A stretch of DNA of 64,000 bases, taken from Bacteroidales bacterium UBA4912. Lineage in GTDB: Bacteria; Bacteroidota; Bacteroidia; Bacteroidales; Dysgonomonadaceae. A program made the position numbers and the translations under genes. This document shows positions 1 to 6,648 of the stretch, in pieces. The notes under the pieces were generated by a model. It was not told the origin of the DNA. It searched no databases and saw only the letters and a program-made list of their open reading frames with translations. The stretch is taken from contig DHCC01000087.1 in NCBI GenBank assembly GCA_002398875.1, positions 1 through 64,000 of the forward strand, read 5' to 3'. Position 1 is the stretch's first letter; each line of letters starts with the position of its first letter.

Positions 1-8
1 TTTTAGAG

Positions 9-82
9 TGATCCGAGCGGGATTCGAACCCACGACCCACAGCTTAGAAGGCTGTTGCTCTATCCAGCTGAGCTACCGGACC
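9..82 (-). tRNA. tRNA-Arg (anticodon UCU)
   Basis: The minus strand folds into a full cloverleaf. The 7-bp acceptor stem pairs GGTCCGG with TCGGATC and is followed by discriminator A. The anticodon stem ACAGC/GCTGT encloses the loop CTTCTAA, giving anticodon TCT. The T-arm carries TTCGAAT. The 3' CCA is not encoded. A promoter element lies just upstream at 102-109, so the tRNA is probably transcribed on its own although gdhA lies upstream in the same direction. Confidence 0.96.
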
Positions 83-101
83 ATTCTTTTTATTCAGGAT
101 G

Positions 102-109
102 CAAAAATA
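102..109 (-). promoter_or_regulatory. Bacteroidota -7 element (TATTTTTG) for tRNA-Arg
   Basis: The minus strand reads TATTTTTG, a match to TAnnTTTG, 20 nt before the mature 5' end of the tRNA. No clear -33 TTTG was seen. Confidence 0.6.
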
Positions 110-155
110 CTGCATTTATCAGAATAAAAAAAATATTATTTGAAATGAATGTGAT

Positions 156-1490
156 TTATAATATTCCTTGAGCCATCATTGCCTTGGCAACTTTCATAAA
201 TCCTGCAATATTAGCTCCTTTTGGATAATTTATGTAGCCGTCGATTTCGGTTCCATATTTCACACAGTTTTCGTGAATATTACCCATAATCCATTTTAAC
301 TTCTCATCTACCTGCTCTGATGGCCAGCTGAGGCGCTCGGAGTTTTGTGTCATTTCTAACCCTGATACTGATACTCCTCCTGCATTGGCAGCTTTGCCGG
401 GTGCATAAAGTATTTTATTTTCTAAGAAAATATCGATTGCCTCAGGTGTACTAGGCATATTTGCACCTTCAGAAACAGCAAATACACCATTTTTAATAAG
501 CATCTCTGCATCCTGCTGGTCGATTTCGTTTTGTGTTGCTGATGGTAGTGCAATATCACCTTTTTCACCCCACGGGCGAGCTCCGGGAACGTATTTACAT
601 CCAAATTCCTCAGCATATTCACGAATTCTTCCCCTGTAGAGATTCTTCAAATCCATGACAAATTGTAATTTCTCTTCATCAATTCCGTCCGGATCATAGA
701 TATATCCATCAGAATCTGAAAGAGTAACGGGTATTGCTCCTAGTTGTATAAGTTTTTCACATGTATATTGTGCCACATTTCCTGAACCAGACACAATACA
801 TTTTTTACCCTTAATATCTATATTACGGGTCTTGAGCATTTCCAGAAGAAAATATACATTGCCGTAACCTGTTGCTTCGGGTCGAATTAGTGATCCTCCA
901 AATTCGCGACCTTTACCTGTAAATGTTCCTGTAAATTCTCCTGCAAGTTTCTTATACTTACCAAACATATACCCTACTTCACGTCCGCCAACTCCAATAT
1001 CGCCGGCAGGGACATCAGTGTCAGGACCTATAACTCGCCATAATCCTTCTACAAATGCCTGACAGAAACGCATTATTTCAGCATCAGACTTTCCACGGGG
1101 AGAAAAATCAGAACCTCCTTTTGCTCCACCCATCGGTAAAGTTGTCAGTGCATTTTTAAATGTCTGCTCAAAGGCAAGAAATTTAAGTATGGATGGCGAA
1201 ACAGACGAATGAAAACGTATTCCGCCCTTGTAAGGACCTATTGCGTTGTTATGCTGTACACGGTAACCCATATTAGTGTGGACTTTGCCCTGATCGTCTG
1301 CCCATGTGATTCTGAAAGTATGTATTTTGTCGGGGATTACTAACCGCTCAATTAGATTTGCTTTTTCAAACTCGGGATGTTCATTATATACATCTTCTAT
1401 TGACTCTACTACTTCTTCAACCGCCTGAAGGTATTCAGGCTCGTTTGGGAAACGCATTTTTAATGAGTTGATTACATCTGATGATTTCAT
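156..1490 (-). CDS. gdhA: NADP-type glutamate dehydrogenase
   Basis: A 444-residue hexameric-type glutamate dehydrogenase that interconverts 2-oxoglutarate plus ammonium and glutamate in the cytoplasm, the main ammonium entry route in Bacteroidales. The glutamate-binding motif GGIRFH and the catalytic-lysine motif MGGAKGGSDF lie near residues 90-127, and the Rossmann dinucleotide site SGSGNVAQY lies near residue 235. Length matches the 440-450 residue class I family. The ATG at 1490 follows a TAACTTTG promoter with a leader of about 70 nt. The gene is monocistronic. NADP rather than NAD preference is inferred from family resemblance. Confidence 0.95.
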   Translation of the reverse strand: MKSSDVINSLKMRFPNEPEYLQAVEEVVESIEDVYNEHPEFEKANLIERLVIPDKIHTFRITWADDQGKVHTNMGYRVQHNNAIGPYKGGIRFHSSVSPSILKFLAFEQTFKNALTTLPMGGAKGGSDFSPRGKSDAEIMRFCQAFVEGLWRVIGPDTDVPAGDIGVGGREVGYMFGKYKKLAGEFTGTFTGKGREFGGSLIRPEATGYGNVYFLLEMLKTRNIDIKGKKCIVSGSGNVAQYTCEKLIQLGAIPVTLSDSDGYIYDPDGIDEEKLQFVMDLKNLYRGRIREYAEEFGCKYVPGARPWGEKGDIALPSATQNEIDQQDAEMLIKNGVFAVSEGANMPSTPEAIDIFLENKILYAPGKAANAGGVSVSGLEMTQNSERLSWPSEQVDEKLKWIMGNIHENCVKYGTEIDGYINYPKGANIAGFMKVAKAMMAQGIL

Positions 1491-1565
1491 TTTAAATTAC
1501 TTTATTACGGCTTTTATTTTGCCCCTGTTGTTTAAACACATTAATCAAATAATCATTTTGAAATG

Positions 1566-1573
1566 CAAAGTTA
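1566..1573 (-). promoter_or_regulatory. -7 element (TAACTTTG) for gdhA
   Basis: The minus strand reads TAACTTTG, matching TAnnTTTG, 76 nt upstream of the gdhA ATG. A possible -33 GTTG lies further upstream at a long spacing. Confidence 0.65.
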
Positions 1574-1634
1574 GATAATAATTTCTATTTCTAAAATATT
1601 TCAACTATAAATGTGTTTTTTGACACAAATTCCG

Positions 1635-1805
1635 CTATTTCTTGAGACTTTTGTAAATAGGGATAAATACAATTGCTCCAGACATAATTATCGAAGCGAC
1701 CGTGAAAGCCGTTAATTCCGCATATAAAATAATATATACAACAAGTACTATCCATAAGATTATTATGGATGCGATTTGAGATTGAGAAAGTTTTTTTCTT
1801 GCCAT
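1635..1805 (-). CDS. small two-helix membrane protein, function unknown
   Basis: A 56-residue protein starting with a basic MARKKLSQSQ segment, followed by two hydrophobic stretches (about residues 11-28 and 32-50) and a basic tail (YKSLKK), which suggests a small inner-membrane hairpin. A longer frame opens upstream, but the ATG at 1805 gives a typical charged N-terminus. It lies divergently from the phosphate transporter and shares the intergenic region with it. I do not recognise a family. The hydrophobic, positively flanked composition is what supports it as a real gene. Confidence 0.5.
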   Translation of the reverse strand: MARKKLSQSQIASIIILWIVLVVYIILYAELTAFTVASIIMSGAIVFIPIYKSLKK

Positions 1806-1891
1806 AAGGTAAAGATAGATATTTCCATTAAAAAATAGTTGATACAATGTCAAAATTGACAAACTTTTCGTGTTGCCTTTTACTACATTTA

Positions 1892-1920
1892 AGTTAAGTT
1901 ACTGTTAAACTACAAGTGAA
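1892..1920. promoter_or_regulatory. degenerate Pho-box-like repeats in the pit promoter region
   Basis: AGTTAA at 1892, TGTTAA at 1903 and AGTGAA at 1915 resemble the 11-bp-spaced hexamers seen at 4785-4834 and 9405-9443. The last step is 12 bp rather than 11, and the orientation relative to pit is opposite to that in the two clear arrays. Support is weak. Confidence 0.25.
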
Positions 1921-1926
1921 ATGTTT

Positions 1927-1934
1927 TATCTTTG
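1927..1934 (+). promoter_or_regulatory. -7 element (TATCTTTG) for the phosphate transporter
   Basis: TATCTTTG matches TAnnTTTG 31 nt upstream of the ATG at 1966. Because it sits inside the 5' part of the longest open frame (ATG at 1921), it argues for the 1966 start. Confidence 0.7.
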
Positions 1935-1965
1935 TGGCTGTTATAAAATCTACAAATTTATATCA

Positions 1966-4248
1966 ATGGACTCAATTTATTTGATTATTGTAATTGTTCT
2001 CCTTGGTTTGGCAGTTCTGGACCTGATTGTTGGAGTATCTAATGATGCTGTAAATTTTCTTAATTCCAGCATCGGTTCTAAAGTGGCTCCTGTAAGAGTA
2101 ATATTTGCAGTTGCTGCTCTCGGAATTATTCTCGGGACAATGTTCTCAAGCGGAATGATGGAGATTGCACGCAGTGGGGTATTCTATCCTGAGAAATTTA
2201 CCTTTCCGGCAATAATGATGCTGTTCCTTGCTGTTATGCTTACGGATATTATTCTACTTGATCTCTTTAATACATTCGGTCTACCAACATCAACAACAGT
2301 TTCACTTGTTTTCGAATTATTAGGTGCAGCAGTTGCAGTAGCACTTTTTACGATTTGGACTACTGATACCGGTAGCACTTTGGGAGAATTTATTAACAGC
2401 GGTAAGGCTCTTGCAATTATTGGTGGGATCTTTATATCGATAGCAATTGCTTTTGTAGCAGGTTCTATAATAATGTACTTGTCACGCTTACTATTTTCTT
2501 TCAAATACAAAAAGCCCTTTAAATACTTGGGTGCCTTGTGGGGAGGTATAGCACTTACGGCAATCACATATTTTGCGGTATTTAAAGGTTTAAAAGGAAG
2601 TGTATTGGTTACTGAAGAAATGTTGCTGTTTCTGGAGAATAACATGAGCTTAGCTCTGCTGTATGCCCTTGTAGGGTGGACTCTTTTTATGGCTTTATTG
2701 CAGCATGTTTTCAAGGTTAAAATTCTGAATGTAATTGTCTTGGTTGGTACAGCTGCTCTTGCAATGGCTTTTGCCGGGAACGACCTGGTAAATTTCATCG
2801 GAGTATTTATGGCAGGTTTCGATTCATTCCAGATTGCACAAGGAGTTGCCGCATCAGGCGGAGATGTAAACTCCTTATACATGGGAAGACTGTCCGAACC
2901 GGTTGTTGCTAATGTATGGTGGCTGCTTGGAGCAGGAACAATAATGATTTTATCATTAACACTATCTAAAAAGTCACGTACCGTAACTGAAACTGAAGTC
3001 AATCTGGCACGTAAAGGAGAAGGTATAGAGCGTTTTTCATCATCCCCATTGTCTCGTTCAATTGTCAGAGGCAGCCTTAACTTTAGTAAATCAATTAGTA
3101 AAATAACTCCTGAACCGATAAAAAGATTTATAGACAAAAGGTTTGAACCGGTTGAGCTGGAAAATAAGGCTTCATTTGACCTAATCAGAGCCTCTGTCAA
3201 CCTTACTGTAGCTGCAATGCTTGTATCCCTTGGAACCTCACTGAAACTTCCTCTTTCCACCACTTATGTGACTTTTATGGTTGCTATGGGTACATCCCTA
3301 GCCGACCGTGCATGGGGAAGAGATAGTGCTGTTTATCGCATAAATGGTGTTCTTACAGTGGTTGCAGGATGGCTATTAACCGCTTTAATTGCTTTTACTT
3401 TCTCAATGATTGTCGGATTCTTTCTGATGTGGGGAGGTAAAATTGCAATTGTAATTATGATTGCGCTTGTTGTGTTTCTACTGATTAAGTCAAGTAAACT
3501 ACACACAAAAAGAAAATCCAAAGAAGAGCAGCAGCAACAAGTTTTATCAACCAAAGACCAATTGATTACATCATGCAATAAAGATGTTCACCTTGTTTTA
3601 GATAAAACTCTTTTCATCCTGAAGAAAGTAATTGAAGGACTGAGCGATGAAAATAGAAAAGCAGCCCGCAAGGCAATGAATGAAGCTCTGGAAATGTATG
3701 AGAAATTTAAAGATAAGCGGGATTATGAGGTTGTACCTACTCTGGAAAGTATCCAGATGAATGCGCTTGATCTTGAACAGGAATATGTTCAGCTGGTTGA
3801 TTATTCTTATGAACTCACAAAATCATTGAAAGCTATTACTGAATCAACATTTAATTACATCAATAATAATCACTCTGCATTCTCAAAAGATCAGATTGAC
3901 GATTTAAAGGTCATTTACAATACTCTTACGGATGTTTTCAATGGCTACACCCAGATGGAGAAATCTGGAGATTACACTCAATTTAATAAGGTCACCAGCT
4001 TACGGGATTTTATTCTTGAGCTTAATCCTAAGTTGACAAAACGCCAGATTAAAAGGGTAAAGGATGGACTCTCAAGCACTCGCAACAGTATTCTTTTCCT
4101 TAACCTGGTTAATGAATCTAAGATTGTAACATTGCAATCAGGCAATCTGATGAAATCACATCGCAATTTCAGGGAGCAGTCTTCTAAACAATTGGGCACT
4201 ATGATTGGTGCAAAAGAGCTTATTAAAGATGCTACATTAAATTTGTAG
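1966..4248 (+). CDS. pit: PiT-family inorganic phosphate transporter with C-terminal PhoU-like region
   Basis: A 760-residue PHO4/PiT permease, expected to import phosphate by ion symport across the inner membrane. Two inverted PiT signatures are visible: GVSNDAVNFLNS with GLPTSTTVSL in the first half, and AGNDLVNFIG with KLPLSTTYVT in the second. Both carry the conserved ND and P-S-T residues. After the last membrane span (near residue 520) comes a soluble, highly charged helical region of about 220 residues resembling the PhoU helical bundle. Classic PiT proteins are 420-500 residues and have a separate PhoU/Pit-accessory protein, so this is a fusion. A terminator at 4292 follows the gene. 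Confidence 0.9.
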   Translation: MDSIYLIIVIVLLGLAVLDLIVGVSNDAVNFLNSSIGSKVAPVRVIFAVAALGIILGTMFSSGMMEIARSGVFYPEKFTFPAIMMLFLAVMLTDIILLDLFNTFGLPTSTTVSLVFELLGAAVAVALFTIWTTDTGSTLGEFINSGKALAIIGGIFISIAIAFVAGSIIMYLSRLLFSFKYKKPFKYLGALWGGIALTAITYFAVFKGLKGSVLVTEEMLLFLENNMSLALLYALVGWTLFMALLQHVFKVKILNVIVLVGTAALAMAFAGNDLVNFIGVFMAGFDSFQIAQGVAASGGDVNSLYMGRLSEPVVANVWWLLGAGTIMILSLTLSKKSRTVTETEVNLARKGEGIERFSSSPLSRSIVRGSLNFSKSISKITPEPIKRFIDKRFEPVELENKASFDLIRASVNLTVAAMLVSLGTSLKLPLSTTYVTFMVAMGTSLADRAWGRDSAVYRINGVLTVVAGWLLTALIAFTFSMIVGFFLMWGGKIAIVIMIALVVFLLIKSSKLHTKRKSKEEQQQQVLSTKDQLITSCNKDVHLVLDKTLFILKKVIEGLSDENRKAARKAMNEALEMYEKFKDKRDYEVVPTLESIQMNALDLEQEYVQLVDYSYELTKSLKAITESTFNYINNNHSAFSKDQIDDLKVIYNTLTDVFNGYTQMEKSGDYTQFNKVTSLRDFILELNPKLTKRQIKRVKDGLSSTRNSILFLNLVNESKIVTLQSGNLMKSHRNFREQSSKQLGTMIGAKELIKDATLNL

Positions 4249-4291
4249 AAATATTAGAATGGTGAATTTATAATAACTTATTATATATAAT

Positions 4292-4328
4292 AAAATAAGC
4301 CCCACTGAAAATCAGAAGGGGCTATTTT
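4292..4328. terminator. bidirectional terminator between pit and the convergent gene
   Basis: AGCCCC and GGGGCT form a hairpin flanked by A/T runs on both sides (ATAAG before, ATTTTATTT after). It lies between two convergent genes and can serve both. Confidence 0.75.
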
Positions 4329-4367
4329 ATTTCGAGAGAATTACTTCAAATAAAATTAGGAAATGAA

Positions 4368-4730
4368 TTATTTTTGAAGAAGACTGATGTTTAAATTTTG
4401 ATTCTTATTTAGATCTATTTCTAATGAAACCGGTTCGTAAGAAATTAATTCTACAACCATTTGGTATTTTCCGGGAATTACATCATTTATAGAAAAATTG
4501 CCATCAAGGTCGGAGTAATACTTCTTACCATCTACCAATATGGTTGCTCCGGCAAGTGTTTCTTTGTTCTTTTCATCTACAACAGATCCTGTAAGTTGTA
4601 ACGCATTCACATTTTCTATAAAGGCAACAGTTTCAGTTTCCTTTCCTTTTTTGTTGTTGATTTTATCTGTTTCTGCAAAAGCAGTCACTGAAATTAACAA
4701 CGATGCTGCAATAACTAAAATGGATTTCAT
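4368..4730 (-). CDS. secreted carboxypeptidase-regulatory-like domain protein
   Basis: A 120-residue protein with a signal peptide (MKSILVIAASLLISVTAFA) and one carboxypeptidase-regulatory-like beta-sandwich, the module normally found at the N-terminus of TonB receptors (visible motifs LTGSVVDE, ATILVDG, SDLDGNFSI, PGKYQMVV). It lacks plug and barrel, so it is a free-standing periplasmic or surface domain of unknown role. The start at 4730 is chosen because it begins a signal peptide downstream of a TACCTTTG promoter; the longer frame starts at a less suitable ATG at 4781. The promoter carries a five-unit Pho-box-like array, suggesting control by phosphate supply. Confidence 0.75.
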   Translation of the reverse strand: MKSILVIAASLLISVTAFAETDKINNKKGKETETVAFIENVNALQLTGSVVDEKNKETLAGATILVDGKKYYSDLDGNFSINDVIPGKYQMVVELISYEPVSLEIDLNKNQNLNISLLQK

Positions 4731-4766
4731 ATACTTTTTATACTTTAATATTAGTATTAACTGCCA

Positions 4767-4774
4767 CAAAGGTA
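4767..4774 (-). promoter_or_regulatory. -7 element (TACCTTTG) of the carboxypeptidase-regulatory-like gene
   Basis: The minus strand reads TACCTTTG, 37 nt upstream of the ATG at 4730 and 10 nt downstream of the first 11-bp repeat unit. No -33 TTTG is evident, as expected for an activator-dependent promoter. Confidence 0.7.
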
Positions 4775-4784
4775 GGCACATAAT

Positions 4785-4834
4785 CGTGAAATACCTGTTA
4801 CGTTTTAGTGAAGTTTTTGTTAAGCTTTTGTTAC
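4785..4834 (-). promoter_or_regulatory. Pho-box-like array, five hexamers at 11-bp period
   Basis: On the plus strand the hexamers CGTGAA (4785), TGTTAC (4796), AGTGAA (4807), TGTTAA (4818) and TGTTAC (4829) recur every 11 bp. Two of the 5-bp spacers are identical (GTTTT). In the coding direction they read TTAACA/GTAACA/TTCACT. This is the known geometry of PhoB/PhoP boxes, and the position just upstream of the -7 element suits an activator. The regulator itself is not in the window. Confidence 0.7.
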
Positions 4835-4850
4835 AATAATTAGAAAGAAA

Positions 4851-5336
4851 TCAATATCTCTTTTCTCCTGTTAGTTCACCTTTCTCGTCCCACATACGCC
4901 ATATCCCTGTCTTCTCCCCATTGTAGTAATTCATTTCATACCTTTGAGTACCCAACTCATCCCAGATACGCCATGTCCCGTGTTTATTGCCATTTCGATA
5001 CTCTGCTTCAGAGATGAGCTGACCAGACTCATCATAAGATCGCCAGATACCATGTAGTTTACCATCTTTGTATGATCTGATCTCCTGCGGCTTTCTGTTT
5101 TCGTAATAAACTATGTAAGGTCCCTCAATCAGACCGTTTTTTATCTGCATTTCAAGTTTTAGGGTATTATTATCGTAATATTCCCTGTAATCACCTGTAA
5201 AAAGCTCTGTCTGATTCCTGTCACGATAATAAATACCATCTGTTTGATATATTTGGGAAGTTCTCTGAGGTTCCTGAGCAAATAATATCATTACTGCTGA
5301 AAGCTGGAAAATAATTATACTTAATTTTTTATTCAT
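4851..5336 (-). CDS. exported MORN-variant repeat protein (YwqK-like)
   Basis: A 161-residue protein with an N-terminal signal peptide ending near residue 20 (ILFAQE) and four to five MORN-2-type repeats of about 22 residues from residue 50 to the end. The repeats read as Y-x-N-G-x-x-x-G-x-W, for example YRNGNKHGTWRIWDE and YNGEKTGIWRMWDE. Homologues are often named YwqK-family antitoxins, but no toxin partner lies nearby and the signal peptide makes a cytoplasmic antitoxin role unlikely. It probably acts as an envelope binding or scaffold protein. It is separated from the upstream lipoprotein gene by a terminator at 5378-5416. Confidence 0.75.
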   Translation of the reverse strand: MNKKLSIIIFQLSAVMILFAQEPQRTSQIYQTDGIYYRDRNQTELFTGDYREYYDNNTLKLEMQIKNGLIEGPYIVYYENRKPQEIRSYKDGKLHGIWRSYDESGQLISEAEYRNGNKHGTWRIWDELGTQRYEMNYYNGEKTGIWRMWDEKGELTGEKRY

Positions 5337-5377
5337 AAGATCATCAGTTAAAATTAAACGTACTCGACAAATATATA

Positions 5378-5416
5378 GAAAAAAGTGCCCGTATATTTAA
5401 CCTGGACACTTTTTTC
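5378..5416. terminator. bidirectional-type terminator after the beta-helix lipoprotein gene
   Basis: GAAAAAAGTGcCC and GGaCACTTTTTTC pair across a loop of about 14 nt with A/T-rich outer stems. It lies just downstream of the stop codon at 5446 on the minus strand. Confidence 0.65.
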
Positions 5417-5445
5417 AAAATATAATTTAGTACGTGTGAACAGAA

Positions 5446-6597
5446 TTAGAATTCATAACCTGTCCAGTTGAATATATCATTTGAACAACCTGTGTTTGCT
5501 TCTGCTTTAGTTACAATAGCTGTACCATTAACTTCTTCTCCGTTAATAGCAGTTGTCAATTTATTTGTAATGCTGATGGTTGTTTCTGGATCACCATTAC
5601 CTTTACTGTCATTCATATCGATTAAATCTTTTGCCTGACCCTGACCGATAACTAATGCATTTTCAATTGTAGCTTTTGCTCCTCGGCGTACTTTGATAAC
5701 ATCGTGCATATAATTACCCTCTGCTGTGCTTGGAGCAAGACGAAGATCGATAGTCATATTTTTAACAGTGAAATTAGACTGACCGGTTTGTGTCGGATTG
5801 TTACCATCTAAGTTTCCATCAGCTTCTATACCACGGGGATCTGATTCAGTGCTAACATAACCTGTTTGCCAGATACCGTAAGCATTCTCCAGTGTACCGC
5901 TGTAACCTTGTGTAAAATCGAACATATCATCATCAGGATCTACCGCAAGAAAGTTCTTCACATTAACTGAACCACCGAAGAATTCTATTGCATCATCAGC
6001 ACCATAAGGAATGTAAACATTCTCGATTTTTGTTCCGTTACCCACACCGTTTAAAGTTAGACCATTATGCTCAACATCGGCGTCAGAGCGAGCTCCTGTA
6101 TATTCAAGCTTCAGGTAAGTAATTGTTCCTGAGTTGTCACTAACGTTTGTTCCGCCATACTTGTGATCTGCATTAATCTCAGTTGTACCTTCTGTACCGC
6201 CTGAAAGTGGTGCTTTACCATTAATTATTAGTCCTCCCCAGTGACCTTGCTTGGCATCGTCTGTGTCAGCAGTAATTGTAACCGGAGCGACTGCTGTACC
6301 GTTAACATTAATCTTACCACCTCTTAGTACAAGAATATACTTGTCAAATCCCTTTTCTGCTTTTATAACAGTTCCTGCTGGGATGTTTAATGTGCCGCCA
6401 TCTTGAACAATAACAGGACCGGTTAATAAATATTCAACAGTTGCATCAAGGGTTCTAGCCTCTGTAATTGTACCTACTAATTCCTTTTCCTCTTCTTTGG
6501 GAACTTCTTTTTCTTCCGCATCATCATCACAGGATGTTAACACTAAAGGTGTCATCATCGCTGCAAACATTAAAAAACCAAATAAAACTTTTTTCAT
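5446..6597 (-). CDS. beta-helix lipoprotein partner of the TonB receptor
   Basis: A 383-residue lipoprotein. The signal peptide ends in the lipobox VLTSC followed by acidic DDD, the Bacteroidota lipoprotein surface-export pattern. After an acidic linker (EEKEVPKEEEKE) the rest is a right-handed parallel beta-helix with repeated G/N-rich turns, for example GGTLNIPAGTVIKA, LVLRGGKINVNGTA and HWGGLIINGKAPL, followed by DADVEHNGLTLNGVGNGTKI. It lies 51 nt downstream of the TonB receptor and should be co-transcribed, so it probably sits on the cell surface as the receptor's substrate-binding partner, analogous to SusD but with an unrelated fold. Substrate is unknown; the shared Pho-box promoter points to a phosphorus compound (inference). 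Confidence 0.8.
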   Translation of the reverse strand: MKKVLFGFLMFAAMMTPLVLTSCDDDAEEKEVPKEEEKELVGTITEARTLDATVEYLLTGPVIVQDGGTLNIPAGTVIKAEKGFDKYILVLRGGKINVNGTAVAPVTITADTDDAKQGHWGGLIINGKAPLSGGTEGTTEINADHKYGGTNVSDNSGTITYLKLEYTGARSDADVEHNGLTLNGVGNGTKIENVYIPYGADDAIEFFGGSVNVKNFLAVDPDDDMFDFTQGYSGTLENAYGIWQTGYVSTESDPRGIEADGNLDGNNPTQTGQSNFTVKNMTIDLRLAPSTAEGNYMHDVIKVRRGAKATIENALVIGQGQAKDLIDMNDSKGNGDPETTISITNKLTTAINGEEVNGTAIVTKAEANTGCSNDIFNWTGYEF

Positions 6598-6648
6598 CTT
6601 GTTGATAATTAATTGAATAAATAGTATTATTTTATATATTCTGTATTT

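Noticed and set aside
1921..1965. Upstream ATG at 1921 as the start of the phosphate transporter
   Set aside because: It lies 6 nt before the TATCTTTG promoter element and would add a non-membrane Cys-rich tail; the ATG at 1966 fits the family.
2184..3263. Long open frame (359 codons) antisense to the phosphate transporter
   Set aside because: It is the mirror of a real membrane-protein gene; its composition shows no domain or signal, and the sense frame has conserved PiT motifs throughout.
4851..5336. YwqK-like protein as half of a toxin-antitoxin system
   Set aside because: It has a signal peptide and no toxin-like neighbour; the name reflects the MORN repeats only.
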